Source of the DNA: Berberis thunbergii
Lineage: Eukaryota; Streptophyta; Magnoliopsida; Ranunculales; Berberidaceae
Direction: 5' to 3'
DNA length: 64,000 bases
Assembly: GCA_003290165.1 (NCBI GenBank)
Contig: QNQO01000520.1
Span: 186,001-250,000 of the forward strand
Shown here piece after piece: positions 46,579 to 58,383 of the stretch. The position numbers were made by a program, and so were the translations under genes. The notes under the pieces were generated by a model that was given only the letters and a program-made list of their open reading frames with translations, was not told where the DNA came from and did not search any database. Every line of letters starts with the position of its first letter. The first letter of the stretch is position 1.

Positions 46579-47075
46579 CACTACACCAAAAATGGCCATT
46601 AGCAAAGGTTTTAAACCGTGGGGGTAACCCATTGGCACGGTTTAGAACCGTGGGCTGTAGAGGCGTCGCTAAATCCTTACTAACGGCTAAAAACCGTGGC
46701 TAAAATATTAGCAACGGTTTTATTTCGAGGATGGTTGATGATTTAGCTATGGTTATAAACCGTTGCCAAAATCTTAGCCACGGTTCTAAGCCGTCGCTAA
46801 ATCCTTACTAACGGCTAAAAACCGTGGCTAAAATATTAGCAACGGTTTTATCTCGAGGATGGTTGATGATTTAGCTATGGTTATAAACCGTTGCCAAAAT
46901 CTTAGCCACGGTTCTAAGCCGTGGGCAGGAGTAGCCACGGCTTAAAACCGTTGCAAGTTTAGCCACGGTTTTAAGTCGTTGCAATAGCTTTAGCAACGGT
47001 TTTAAGCCGTGGCCAGTACTAGCCATGGTTTTTAGCCGTTGCAATAGTTAGCCACGGTTTAAAAACTGTGGCAAT
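46579..47075. repeat. Left end and subterminal repeats of CACTA 2
   Basis: Dense inverted and direct GGCCACGGTTTTAAGCCGTTGC-like motifs. Within it a unit of about 129 bases is tandemly doubled (46663-46791 and 46792-46920, each starting GTCGCTAAATCCTTACTAAC), differing at one or two bases, so a recent duplication. Confidence 0.88.
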
Positions 47076-47249
47076 TTTTTTTTAATAATTTTTTTTAATA
47101 ATATTTTTTTTTTTTTTTGCTATCAAATGACTTTGAGTCATTGAGTCAAAATCTATCAAATAATGGAGGCAAAGTAATGTAATTAATGGAGGCAAAGTAA
47201 TGTAATTAATAAGAAAATGTATTACATTGAGTCAAAATCTATCAAATAA

Positions 47250-47584
47250 TATCTCAAATACAATGATAGTCAAGGAAATAGTCATCTGAAATGATAGTAG
47301 AAGAGCGAACAGAAGAAACATGGTCTTGGGTTGTGCCTTGAGTAAGAAATAACCGCCAAAGAAGTTGCCCAAAATGCTACCAGCAGCAAGACCCATGAAT
47401 GCATAAGATTGGAGACTGGTCATTTTCCATTTTTGGCCATACTCAGCAATAAGAGCATCTTTTGCGACTTCTGTGATGGAAGCACCAAGGTTGCTAATTA
47501 GCATACATGTCATTAGCGCTGGAAGAGTTCGACTTGCAACTGGGACGAAAGTCAGTGTACCCCAAGATAGAAGCTGGAAAAGAA
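47250..47584 (-). pseudogene. Captured folate-biopterin transporter fragment
   Basis: Single exon after a CAG acceptor at 47584: LLSWGTLTFVPVASRTLPAL, then ISNLGASITEVAKDALIAEY, LQSYAFMGLAAGSILGNFFG and GYFLL. These are the NxGASITEVxxDAxxAE motif and following helix of plant folate-biopterin transporter (BT1/FBT) proteins of the major facilitator superfamily, some in the plastid envelope. It ends in sequence belonging to the transposon's left region near 47240. About 110 of roughly 500 residues remain, covering some three membrane helices. Confidence 0.85.
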
Positions 47585-49376
47585 CTGTCGATATTGATTT
47601 GTATCAGCAACTCACTCATTGTTCAACCTTCATAAATTTATAACCATCTATGACTCTTCACAATAAACCAAACCAACATATTTAGTTTTTATTTGTTTTT
47701 CCCCATCATTTGAAATTCAAAATTTACTTGATACTACTCAATAAAACGCCTAATTACCTTACAAACAAGCCTAAACACATGCTCACCTGTAACGGAATGG
47801 GAGTCATATTTAGTAGTCCTTCCAAACAAATTATGAATGTTATCCTGGTATTACTTCTGAAATCTACACTTGCTACCAGATTGAGTATTTGAAAGTGTTT
47901 TTTGGAAAAGATACATAGAAACATCTTAATATGATATGATATGAGAGACGCAGCTGACTAACCTGTGTTGATTCAGGTTTTCCCTCTTGGACTGATTCTA
48001 TGAGCAGGGTCAGGGACGAACTACGGTTGATGCTGCGGTTGATTCAAGCTATCATTTAGAACAGTGGCAAAGACAAAACATTCTATCCTGAATAAACAAA
48101 TGCAAAAATTCAATACCCAAATTTAGCGCAGCACGCTGAAACGTAGCAGAGTGTCGCAACAGCGTGTTCGCATCAAGGCCACTGCATCGCAGCAGCTCAG
48201 AACACAGCACAGCAACAGGACGCTCTGCGACGCAACAACGTCCATCAGCCTAACGCGTATCCACCATCTCGCCACGGCCTTACCACCAGTCCAAGCCACA
48301 GCACAGTCCGCAGCAACCAGTGCCCAGTCCTTCCAGTCCGCAGCCTCTCCCTGCTCCGAAAAATAGGGGACACTCTGATGGCTTCTACCTTCACCAAGCT
48401 GTAAATGTTATACTACTCAACTTTGATGCCTTCTATTCATAGTACCTGCATGAGCTCAACCACAAGCAAATTAATCACTAGTGTTAAACAAATTTCAAAT
48501 TAGTTCAAGCAGATTCAACCCAAATTACTAAAAGAAGATGCATTTCTATGAACTTAACTGCTAAAGATTGAACTTTAATGGGAAACTACTGGAAAATTTC
48601 ATCTGACATTGCCAAACTTATCCTCAGTGATCTACAAGTTGTCAGGTTTGTTGGTACAAAATTTTCAATGTTTTTAGAAAAGACAATTTTCTTCTTCAAT
48701 TAATTTAGTATGCTAAAGCAGAACTATTGACTTATTGAGAGCTCATAGGATAATACATAAGCTGGATAATTTGTGTGCTTAGTGAGGCATTCAGATGGTT
48801 ACAGCAGTCTTTCGTGAGTATGAGCTTCAAGTTGTTGCAAGCTATATAACAAAAACAGATAGGGAGAAGGTAAAGATCAAGCTCATATAAGCCTACAATA
48901 CAAATGGATACTGGCATCATTGTTTTAAAAGCAAATTACCCGATACAAAAGAAAACATGGATTGAGAGCACTATAATATTTTACTACTGACAGTGAGTAG
49001 GAAAGCCCTGAAAACAGGAAAATTCAAATAAACAAATTGACAAGTATGGTGAGCTCACCTTGGATGCTTCAAGTCCTAGTTCACAAGCTATGCATGAGAA
49101 CTTGAGAAACACTTTTACGCGACTGAATCAAAATTCTGCTTTCTTCTCAATGACTCCAACACTTTTAAGGGACGATCTCCCATAGAACTAGCTCCCCCCA
49201 TAGAAGATTTGACCGTCAGCCTATTCTCTTTAGGGTTTTTTATTTAGCTGGCATGACGTTTAGACCCTAAATTCTCTTTAGTGTTGTGACACAGTTATAG
49301 ATGTTGAACAAGAAAAGTATTTGTCCAAAAAAGTTCAAATTTCATACAAATGTAAGAAAAACATACTTTGTCAAAG
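47585..49376. other. CACTA 2 interior, mostly unassigned
   Basis: No exon recognised with confidence. The stretch 48125-48365 is unusually GC-rich, with CAGCA/CAACA steps (CAGCAGCTCAGAACACAGCA) and one 71-codon plus frame; it looks like repetitive text. A possible exon end (GGACTTGAAGCATCCAAG then GTGAGC) lies at about 49072-49090 on the minus strand. Confidence 0.4.
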
Positions 49377-49647
49377 TCTTTAACCAGATTAGCCTCTATA
49401 GAAGAATTATTCTGATACTCTGCCCAAAGTTCTTGCATCTCCTCAGCTGCAGATAACAAAATATTTGTTAGAGATGATAATGCTTCAATTGAAAAAGTAA
49501 ATTGAAAGAGATTCAGATGAAAATATCAACTATTACCCCTTAATCCTCCACCAAGAACTTCGCACATCTCATTTAAGGCAGCTTGTTCACGCCTACTTTT
49601 TTCTTGTTTAGGCACGCCATCAGCCGGAGTGATATCTCCAACAATAG
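49377..49647 (-). pseudogene. Captured HDDC2-type 5'-deoxynucleotidase fragment, two exons
   Basis: Exon 49647-49537 reads IVGDITPADGVPKQEKSRRE, QAALNEMCEVLGGG; exon 49446-49377 reads AEEMQELWAEYQNNSSIEAN, LVKDFDK. They join in frame. HDDC2 proteins are HD-domain 5'-deoxynucleotidases acting on nucleoside monophosphates; the GDITPADGVPK and EEK-RRE blocks and the EAxLVKDFDK block are family marks, the last carrying the metal-binding Asp. The part with the first HD residues and the C-terminus is missing. Confidence 0.85.
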
Positions 49648-49941
49648 CTGTGAAAGTGAAAAGTTGTGTATCAATGATGAAAACTAAAAACATATAATGG
49701 TCATTTCCATTCAAATATACTGAATGTAACAGGAATTTTACACACCTAAATCTTCCAACTAGTTTCCCCAAAATGAAATAAAATAAGTCAAAGAAGTTGT
49801 GAGCAAACCAAAATTTAAGGTTGCCATTAAAACCTGGAGAAGCAAAACAAGAAATGCACCCAAGATGAAGAATTCTACATTGAGGTAGGAGCTCATATGA
49901 AGCATTAGACAAGCAATGAAAGAAATGATTATATGCAATAC

Positions 49942-50078
49942 CTGTGCTGGAATCCATGTCACTTGACCAATTGCATCCATAGCAGCCTGGCGGAACCCTT
50001 CCACAGAAGCAAACCACTGCTCAGTTGCCCTAAATATTGTCGGCTTCTTGGTTCTCCAGTCATATGGATACTTATGTT
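49942..50078 (-). pseudogene. Captured organellar isoleucyl-tRNA synthetase exon
   Basis: One exon bounded by CAG and [47 protein letters not shown]. The [19 protein letters not shown] block is highly specific for bacterial/organellar-type class I IleRS, located between the editing domain and the KMSKS region. In plants the nuclear gene serves plastids and mitochondria. The frame is intact, but this is 45 residues of about 1000. Confidence 0.85.
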
Positions 50079-50778
50079 CTGCAAAAGAGAACACTTATCT
50101 GAAACAATCAGTTCTTCTTCATCTTCTTGGTTTCCACTCCTCAGTTGCACAAACAATCATGTTCTTCTTCATCTTCTTCCTTTCCTTTTGTTCTTATTTG
50201 AAACAGAGACAGAATAATAACAGAGGAGGAGAGAAACAGAGAGGAAGGACAGAGCACGCACAAAGGGGAGCGTAGACTTCTCTCTTTGTATAGATTGTGA
50301 GAGAGGATTGCCTCTTATTTCCTACAAAGTCATGAAGTTTGTAATATTTTTAGTTACATTGACAATCGTTCTTATTAAACCCAAAAGTTCCGAAACTAAT
50401 AAAATCAAGGAAGTGAAAGTGCATAGTAGTGACTTATGGCCTTTGACTAATCTAAATACAAACACTAATTCTACGCAGCCATTCCCTCGACAGCTATAAT
50501 TTTCCTAAATTCTAACTTCTTGAGCATGCCCAACCCACACATTGTTTATGGGAGAATCGTTCTTAGAAGAATCATATCCGTATTGCGAGAAAATCAGAAA
50601 TCGTAGAAGGTGCTTTGGTTGGCTATAAAAATTTCTCATACTTACCTATTAACATATACAGTCTGGTTGATAAGAAATCAGGTCCATAACTACTTCAACA
50701 TTCAAATTTTCTAGATATCCTCGATTGTTATAGAAAAAAACAATGATTAAAAACCTCTTTAATTTTCCATGGACATAC
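50079..50778. other. CACTA 2 interior without recognised exons
   Basis: Likely intron remnants and joins. CTTCTTCATCTTCTT-like text occurs twice (about 50111 and 50162). Confidence 0.4.
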
Positions 50779-51238
50779 CAGAGTCCATCTGTGATACACC
50801 CCTGCCAAGATCGACGCCATACGAAATAAGGAAAAGGCAACATAAAATTTCCAGTTTGCTGCTGGCCACGGTTTCCCCTACAAATCAAAATGTCCACTAA
50901 AAACTCAGACCCTTGAAAATTGGAAGCCAGAAATGAAGCAATTTAGGATGTCAAGAAAATAATAAAGACAGCTAAAGACAGTCCTTAATACGTATATAAA
51001 CATACGGGGAGCAGGGAAACAAAATTATAAGAAAAAAGTGATGCAACTGACATACACGCAAAGGAGACTAAATATAAAAAAAAGTTAGTATGCAGCCAGA
51101 ATTAACAAACGGTGCTTACAGCTGCAGAGCAATATTCTGCCAGATATTCTGCTTGGGAAAGAACCCCTCAGGAGCACCACTGTATTCAAATCCATCATAG
51201 GATAACACATCATCGAACGTCATATTCACAATGTGCCT
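50779..51238 (-). pseudogene. IBR3: Captured IBR3 (acyl-CoA dehydrogenase-like) fragment, two exons
   Basis: Exon 51238-51120 reads HIVNMTFDDVLSYDGFEYSG, APEG and then, one frame over, LSQAEYLAEYCSAA; exon 50877-50779 reads GKPWPAANWKFYVAFSLFRM, ASILAGVYHRWTL. IBR3 is a peroxisomal protein with an aminoglycoside-phosphotransferase-like N-terminus and an acyl-CoA dehydrogenase C-terminus, acting in indole-3-butyrate conversion to auxin; this piece lies at the end of the first domain. A one-base shift after APEG breaks the first exon. The second is intact. Confidence 0.8.
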
Positions 51239-51586
51239 CTGCCATGAATAGAAGTCAGAATAAATAAACACATTTGTTTTCTAGGATCAAAATGACAACC
51301 AGCATCACATCAAATCCAATTGCTATAGCTGCTTCTACCCTTGCTCCATACACCAACCTCTGCATAACAAAGGTAAACCAAACAACACATTATATGACTA
51401 AGTTGAAGATGGAAATACCAAGAATCAGAAACAAATAAAGATGGAAGGGGGAAGTGTGACCTTGATTCGTGAGAGGTGGATTGCACCAAAACACATTGGG
51501 CAAGGCAAGGCAAGGCTCACAATAAGCGTAAATTTCACATTCTGCGAGCTCAATTTGGTTAAGATTCTTACAGGCCTAGACAAAAG
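51239..51586. other. CACTA 2 interior up to the retroelement insertion
   Basis: Probable intron of the IBR3 fragment. No further exon identified. Confidence 0.45.
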
Positions 51587-51591
51587 TAAAC

Positions 51592-53306
51592 TGATGCGCT
51601 ATTTTAGTAGCACACAACTTAATACCCTGCTTTGTAATTTGTAGTATAGAATAAGTAGGGATCGTTCTAGACCGGGGATTAGAGGGCTTGTTAATTACAC
51701 TAATAATAATTAAAAGACAACTAACAACCTAATTAATTAAATAAAAGGGGATTGGATTTTCTAAATTAAACTATGAAAATAACTACGAAAATTAATGTAA
51801 AGATAATAAACTAAAGAGATGGCAAAGATGAGAAATTAGCTAAGGGTTTTATCTCCACACACCAAACATATGCTTATAAATTAATCTTCAATAATCACTT
51901 GCTAACTTGTGAGAGACAATACTCAAGACTAACCGTGACCGCACTGCATTAATCTTATTATTTTACCAAGTTCGTTGAATTAAACTAAGCGTCGCTTTCA
52001 AACTATTCTTATCATGCTATCTAAACAGGAATCGCGAGTTAAATAGAAATCTAAGATCATCAAGTTTTGTGGAAAATATGAACACTGACTAGGCAATCAC
52101 AAGTATGATCAACATCTTGTTCTTGCCTAGGTTTTGACTTAACCTTACCAACGTTCCTTGGTATTTACTACTTGTGAGTACAAAATCATAACAATTAGGT
52201 GAAATTCTCCTATACTCTAGCCCCAAATCCTAGCATGCTTACTAAGTTGGCCACCTTAACAAACATAAAAGGAAAAGTTCTCTATAAAGCAGTTAAGCAA
52301 AACACAATCACTAATAGCAAGGAAGATTAAATTCAATTAATTTATAAAGCACATGTTCGGGGCTTCGAATCCACCCCTAACTAAGAGGAGTTTAGCTAGA
52401 CATATTAATTATGTTTAAACAGTAATCCATAATCAATAATCAAACTAAAATTAAGAAAAATAGATGTTTAGAGATGAAAATAAAACACTGATCCGTGGTG
52501 GCCTTGAGTGAAACTGGGGTGCAAATAGCAGAACTTTTCCTTCACCCTCCTTGCTCACTTCGCAAGCTGTTCCTTCCTCTTCGATCTGTTTAACCTCTCT
52601 GTTCCTTCCAACTCCTGATCCAGTGAAAAGAGGATGTGAGTGAGGCGACGACGATGGACAACGAAGGAGTGAGGGGATGACGATGTTGGGCTGCTGGCGG
52701 AGAACGGGAAGAAGGGACGAGGAGGGAAGGACGAGGGACTGAGACGGTGGCTAGGGTTTGGCGAGGTGGTTCTGATGGTAATGGCGATAAGGGACAGTGA
52801 GAGAGAGAACTGAGGTGAAGGTTTTTGTGCGAGGAGGTTCTGCTTGAATGAAGAGAGGATGATGAAGGGCTATCACGAGGATGAGGGATCTGCGAGAATG
52901 GGGTTTGATGGAGGCGAGGTGGATGGCTTGCGGTCAGGACGATGGAGATGGATGGTGGGTGACGACGACGGCTAGGGTTTGTGTGAGGATGATCAGGGAG
53001 GAAAAGGAGATGATGGAGGCAGTGGATCAATGCTATTGCTCCATGGGTCGTTTAAGCCAGGTATCTTCCTCCTTTTATTCTTGTTTTCCTATTTCTGTGG
53101 TTTCCTTGTTGGTGTGGTTTCCTTGTTGGTGTGAAGTCCTTGTGCAATTAGTATTCCTAAATTGCCAATTTGCTTCTATTTTAAAGTATTGTAATTGGAA
53201 ACCTACACAAACATGAAAATAGCAGTTAGTACCATAATTAACAAGTAATAGCTAATAATACATATAGAAATATGGTACTAAAAATAGCCTAATTATGCCC
53301 CTATCA
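51592..53306 (-). repeat. 3' LTR of copy B
   Basis: 1715 bases, TGATGCG...CCTATCA. A GA- and GATG-rich block at about 52620-53040 gives Pro/Ser/His-rich antisense frames that are compositional, not genes. Confidence 0.95.
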
Positions 53307-55418
53307 AATTCCCCCACACTTATCTTTTGCTAGTCCTCGAGCAAATCCCAGAAACAAAAATAAAAGACTCAAATGACTCAATCTATACTTTTCAACATTT
53401 GTCTCAGAGATTTTCAACGGATCATGACATGTTAAGATTCTTTGTAAACACGAGATTAAATCCACATCATTCGAAAATTAATACACGTTCATAGCATTGA
53501 TATAAAAAATTTACAATTAAATCAATCCAAGTGACTGTGAAACTCAAGCGCGTGCCAAGAAGAATTTACCCAAAAATCTCACTAGATGCACTATTTTCTT
53601 TTTCACTGATTATTTGGTAAAATCACTCTTCCTATTTTAGCTATATGTGAGAGGATTGATGTGAAAGGGAAACAAACAGCTCACATATGATATAACAAGA
53701 AAGAATGGCATTTTCTGACTTCTTTTTTTTTTTTTTTTTTTTTTTTTTGCTATATGAGCTCATGGAAGGAATGCTACTACTTGAATGCAAGAACTAGGGA
53801 CAAAATATGCTCATACCTCATTCGAATCTCCACATCGTGACATTGCAAGACACACTCAATCAAAAGGTCTTAATTCAGGTTGTAATGGGGCCAGGGGTCC
53901 AGGGAAGAGAAAGAACGGATATGAAGTTTTCAAAGGGCTTGAAGAAATTGTGAAAGCATGCAATAAGATTAGAGACATTAGCAAAGAATCATATGGTTCA
54001 AGACATAAGTGGGAAAATGATGAGGTGGCTTATTGAAAATGAAGAGCTTCAACAATTATTTTGTATCTATTGAAAAGAATTGAACTATCTGTATGGTACT
54101 TTAATACTGAATGGATAAAGATAAGGACTTGTATCCCTTTTGTAACTTCTTTTTTTTTCAATTTTTTTTTTTTTTTTTGCAACTCTTTCTTTTTGAATTT
54201 TCTACCACAAGGGTCTTCCCCCACACTTGCTTTTACACATACCTTGAACCACAATAAAGTATCTGCAAATCAAATTATGCTCCACTCGCTTTATTAGGAT
54301 AGAGAATGAGGGTAATGAAATAAAAGGCTTAATACCCTGCTTTGTGATTTGTAGTATAGAATAAGTAGGGATCGTTCTAGACCGGGGATTAGAGGGCTTG
54401 TTAATTACACTAATAATAATTAAAAGACAATTAACTACCTAATTAATTAAATAAAGTGGGATTGAATTTTCTAAATTAAATTATGAAAATAACTACGAAA
54501 ATTAATGTAAAGATAATAAACTAAAGAGATGGCAAATATGAGAAATTAGCTAAGGGTTTATCTCCACACACCTGTTTTTCAACATACCTTGAACCGCAAT
54601 AAAGTATCTGAAAATCAAATTATGCTCCACTCGTTTTATTAGGATAGAAAATGAGGGTAATGAAATAAAAGGCTCAATGGGGTTAACCTAAAGGAAAAAT
54701 ATTATGGATCGGGCTTATTTGGCAATGGTAGAAACTAGGTGCCTTTATCATGTCAAGCATGTCATGCAATTCAATATGATGCTTTGAACAAAATTAATAC
54801 AAGTTCTAGTGTTTAATTCTTAATTTTGAATGCAATCCAAGTAGCAACCAAAGCAAACAAAATTGAGATCATGCAACGAATTATTATTGACAAAAGAAAT
54901 AAAAGATGACCTAACTAAAAACTCTCAAAATCAAAGGAACAATTGGCTCAAAACTCACATATAAGTTATAATGAGTTAAATTCAACTAAGCATGCTATGA
55001 GTACCAATTACTAAGTTGATTATATGTGAATTTGCATATGATAACCATAAATAAGCATTAACCAAAAAATAATATTAGATCTTAAATCATGTTTATAAAT
55101 CACCTAAAAGTCATGCAATTAAAAACCAAATCTCATCATTGTGTTGGAAAGTATCCTAAGACTCAAAACAACTATAATTTAATTTTTTAAACCATTTTTT
55201 TTATATATATGTTTTTATTTTATTTTTTAATTTTTTTTTATTTTTAATTTTTGTAATTTTTTTATTTTTTATTTTTTGACACTAATAACAACAAAGAAAA
55301 TAAAAACCAACAATTTTTTATTTTTTTTTTATTTTTATAAAACAATGTGTTGTTCCCCCACACTTAAACCTAACATTGTCCTCAATGTTAATAGATTATA
55401 GCACATGCAAGGAAAGAT
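53307..55418 (-). other. Untranslated 3' region of copy B with internal LTR-derived segment
   Basis: Polypurine tract at 53307-53321 and conserved box at about 55352-55390 as in copy A; T tracts at about 53720-53748 and 55180-55340. The antisense 83-codon frame is at 53785-54036. Inserted at 54330-54573 is a piece of the LTR (TTAATACCCTGCTTTG to CTCCACACACC), followed by a second copy of about 100 internal bases (54574-54672 repeats 54226-54327). Copy A lacks both. Confidence 0.8.
53785..54036 (+). CDS. Antisense 83-codon open frame, copy B (doubtful gene)
   Basis: Counterpart of 838-1089 with the same length and start. A few replacements (for example Gly for Val at residue 5 and Asp for Glu in the KIRDISKE stretch). 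No recognised motif. Confidence 0.25.
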   Translation: MQELGTKYAHTSFESPHRDIARHTQSKGLNSGCNGARGPGKRKNGYEVFKGLEEIVKACNKIRDISKESYGSRHKWENDEVAY

Positions 55419-56551
55419 TTAAACGCGGAAAAACAAACTATTAACAAACAAAAACAAAAACAACGAAAATAAAATAAAATGATAAAGAAAGCAAATCTGA
55501 TTGGGTTGCCTCCCAAGAAGCGCTTGTCTTAACGTCGTGCAGCCTGACGGTATCTCCAATTGATCCTCAAAATAAGTGGGAACATGGAGTGATACGTCCT
55601 CCACGTCATGCTCCACAAATGACTCATAATAGGGCTTAAGTCGATGATGTTTCACTTTAAACTCCTTCCCGGTTGTGACACTCTTAATCTGTATAGCACC
55701 ATGAGGAAAAACATTAGTAACAATAAAAGGACCAACCCATTCAGAACGTAACTTACCAGTTCTAAGACATGATTGGAAAAGCAAGACTTTCATTCCAATG
55801 CCAAAAGTATTTCCATGGATCATCTGATCATGAAAAACTATGGTGTTCTCCTTATAATTGCTTTTACTATCATAAGCCTCATCCTGGATCTTTTCAAGCT
55901 CATTCAACTGAAATTTCTTCCACTTCTTTGTGTCATAGGGAACTCCATTGCTCTCATATCTAACGGCTGTAGTGATTTTTGTCTCAAGTTCATCCTCTTT
56001 TTTGAGGTCTGACAATTTCTGGGCCAAATTGTCATTCACATTAATAGAAAAACAAGAATGATTTTTATTAGGATATCTCGTGGCTTCAAAGATGTTGAAG
56101 ACAATCACATCACCATCAAATTCCATGGTCAGTTTTCCCGCATGTACATCAATATTTGTCTTCGCAGTTTTCATGAAGGGGCGCCCTAAAAGAAGAGGCA
56201 AAGGCGCTGATAATTTCGAATCTTCCATCTCAAGGACATAAAAATCTACTGGGAATATCAAATGGTTAACCTGCACTAACACATCTTCCAACAAACCTCG
56301 AGGATATGCATTAGAACGGTCAGCCAATTGAATAATAACACCATCATTTTTTAACTTCCCAAGATTCATAGATTGATAAATAGAATACGGCATAACATTA
56401 ATTAAAGCACCTAAGTCTAACATTGCATTTTCAATTTTAATATTACCGATAACACAAGGGATAGTGAAACTACCTGGATCCTTACACTTCGGTGGCAATT
56501 TCCTTTGAAGAACTGCGGAGACATTCTCACTTACCTTAACTACCTCTCCGT
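55419..56551 (-). pseudogene. Protease fused to integrase C-terminal tail, copy B
   Basis: One continuous frame reads from the protease (active loop DLGALINVMP, where the usual Ser after Ala is Leu; later LPLLLGRPFMKTAKTNID) through YDTKKWKKFQLNELEKIQDE into the integrase tail (WVGPFIVTNVFPHG, KVKHHRLKPYYES). The junction shows that the internal deletion kept the frame. The frame then runs on to a hydrophobic tail (FILFSLFLFLFVNSLFF) that copy A lacks because of an earlier stop. The Leu at the catalytic loop probably weakens or kills the protease. Confidence 0.85.
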
Positions 56552-57133
56552 CTCAAAGACGTCTCTTTGTTGTGCAAAGCTCCTTCAAAAATTTTGCATA
56601 CTTAGGCACTTGCTTAATAGCATCAAGAAGAGGAATATTGACTTGGACTTTTCGGAAGGTTTCCAAAATTTCCTTATCCTGTTCATCTTTTCTAGATTTG
56701 GCAAACCTACCTGGAAAAGGCACAAAAGGTGGAACAAGAGTAGCAGAAACTGAATTTGGAATGCTCGCCTTCTTACCTTGAAGTTCTGGTTTTTCAATGA
56801 TGGATGGATCATCCTTCTGTAACTCAGCTTTCTTATTTTGACTATGTTTAGGGACTATTGGCTCATTCTCAATCTGCCTACCACTCCTCAATGTAATTGC
56901 TTTTGCAGTTTCAAACCTGCCCTTCGGATTTGGAGTGGTAGAACTAGGAAGTTTTCCTTGCTCACGAATTTGTCCAATAAACTCAGCTATTTGTCCCATT
57001 TGTAGCTTCAAATCTGTTATATCTTTTGCTTGATTCTGCTGAGAAATAGTTAATGATTTCAGAATCTCATCATAATTAAGCGGCATACCTGAATTGTGCT
57101 GAGGTGGCTCAGGTGGCCTTTGGGCGAAACCAG
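56552..57133 (-). pseudogene. Gag C-terminal spacer, copy B
   Basis: Reads the Pro-rich and Lys-rich Gag tail (QHNSGMPLNYDEILKSLTIS, QMGQIAEFIGQIREQGKLPS). A TGA at about 56552-56554 replaces the CGA (Arg) of copy A and cuts it from the protease; the change is the C-to-T expected from CpG methylation. Confidence 0.8.
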
Positions 57134-58267
57134 GGGTGGCCGATTCGAAGTCTGTTGTTGAGGTTGTTCTGAATTTCTCCATCCAAAACTTGGGTGATTT
57201 CTCCAACCTTCATTGTAGGTGTTCGAATAAGGATTATTTCTATAGTGATTTTGCCCCTGAAAACCTATTGCATTGACATTCTCCCAACCGCCATTCTCAA
57301 TCAGTTGAGGACATTGATCAGATGGATGTCCTGGCTTTGTACACACGCCACAAACCTGTGCAACTCCTAGCATATTCGGCTTCCCTAGGGCCTGAGTCAC
57401 AAGTGGGGTAAGATTAGCCATTTGAGCTTCCAAACTAGAATTAGTACTTACCTCATTGACTTGGCGTGAAGGCTCTCCAATTCCTTCATACTGCTGGGCA
57501 TTTAAGGCTCGGTTTGCAATCAAAGTTTTTGCTGCTGCTGGAGTTTTATCAACCAAAGCTCGTCCTGCCGCTGCATCTAACATATGTCGCTCAAGAGGAA
57601 GCAATCCCTCATAAAAGTATTGAATCAGTAGCTCCTCCTTCATCTGATGCTGCAGGCATGATGCTATGAGAGTTTTGAAGCGCTCATAGTAAGCCGGATA
57701 TGATTCTCCCGGACCTTGTTGTATGCCACTGATTTTCTTCCTCAATAAGATAATTTTGGAAGTTGGAAAGAATTTCTCTAGAAACACCTTCTTCATGCTT
57801 TCCCAAGAATATACTGTTCCGGAAGGTAGTTCATAAAGCCAATCCTTAACCCTATCAGCCAGAGAAAAGGGGAATGCTCTCAACTTTAGGATATTTTCAT
57901 CCACATTTATTGGCGTCATACTGGAGATTACAACTTCAAATTCCTTTAAATGTTTATTTGGATCCTCCATAGAAAGACCATGATACTTCGGAATATGATG
58001 AAATAGGCAAGATTTCAGCTCAAATGACTCAGTCTTGCCCTGCGCGGCTAATGGGTACTGTATGCACAAGGGTGCGGCATTGTCCAAGGTGGATGCCGAA
58101 AGTTCTTTAATAGATCTATTATCTCCCATGTCGAACTCTTCAGATTCAGATTCAAATTCAGAGATAGATGTTTGTAGTTCTTTTGTTTCTATTCTTCGTC
58201 TTCTAAATGTTTTCTCAGGCTCTGAATCGTATTCTACCAAGTTTTCGCTGGATCTCTTATTGTGCAT
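57134..58267 (-). pseudogene. Gag, copy B
   Basis: Starts MHNKRSSENLVEYDSEPEK at 58267 and is open through the capsid-like domain (FPFSLADRVKDWLYELPSGT, KVFLEKFFPTSKI) and the CX2CX4HX4C knuckle CGVCTKPGHPSDQC to SNRPP, about 375 residues. There a G is missing relative to copy A near 57133 and the frame shifts. This is the more complete Gag of the two. It would package its RNA, and perhaps RNA of partner elements, into particles. Confidence 0.88.
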
Positions 58268-58361
58268 GAACTTGTACCTGAGATAAAGAAAGAAAAAAAA
58301 AATCAATAAAAATAAAATTAAATAAATAAAAACTAATTAAGTAATCAACAACTTTTCTAAT

Positions 58362-58379
58362 CCCTGGCAACGGCGCCAA
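58362..58379 (-). other. Primer binding site, tRNA-Asp, copy B
   Basis: Minus strand TGGCGCCGTTGCCAGGGA, one mismatch from the tRNA-Asp complement, four bases from the LTR. Confidence 0.88.
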
Positions 58380-58383
58380 AAAT

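Noticed and set aside
52590..53216. Open frames on both strands (Pro/Ser/His-rich and Met/Gly-rich), also at 59335-60009
   Set aside because: They lie wholly inside the two LTRs of copy B and follow from a GA/GATG-rich block.
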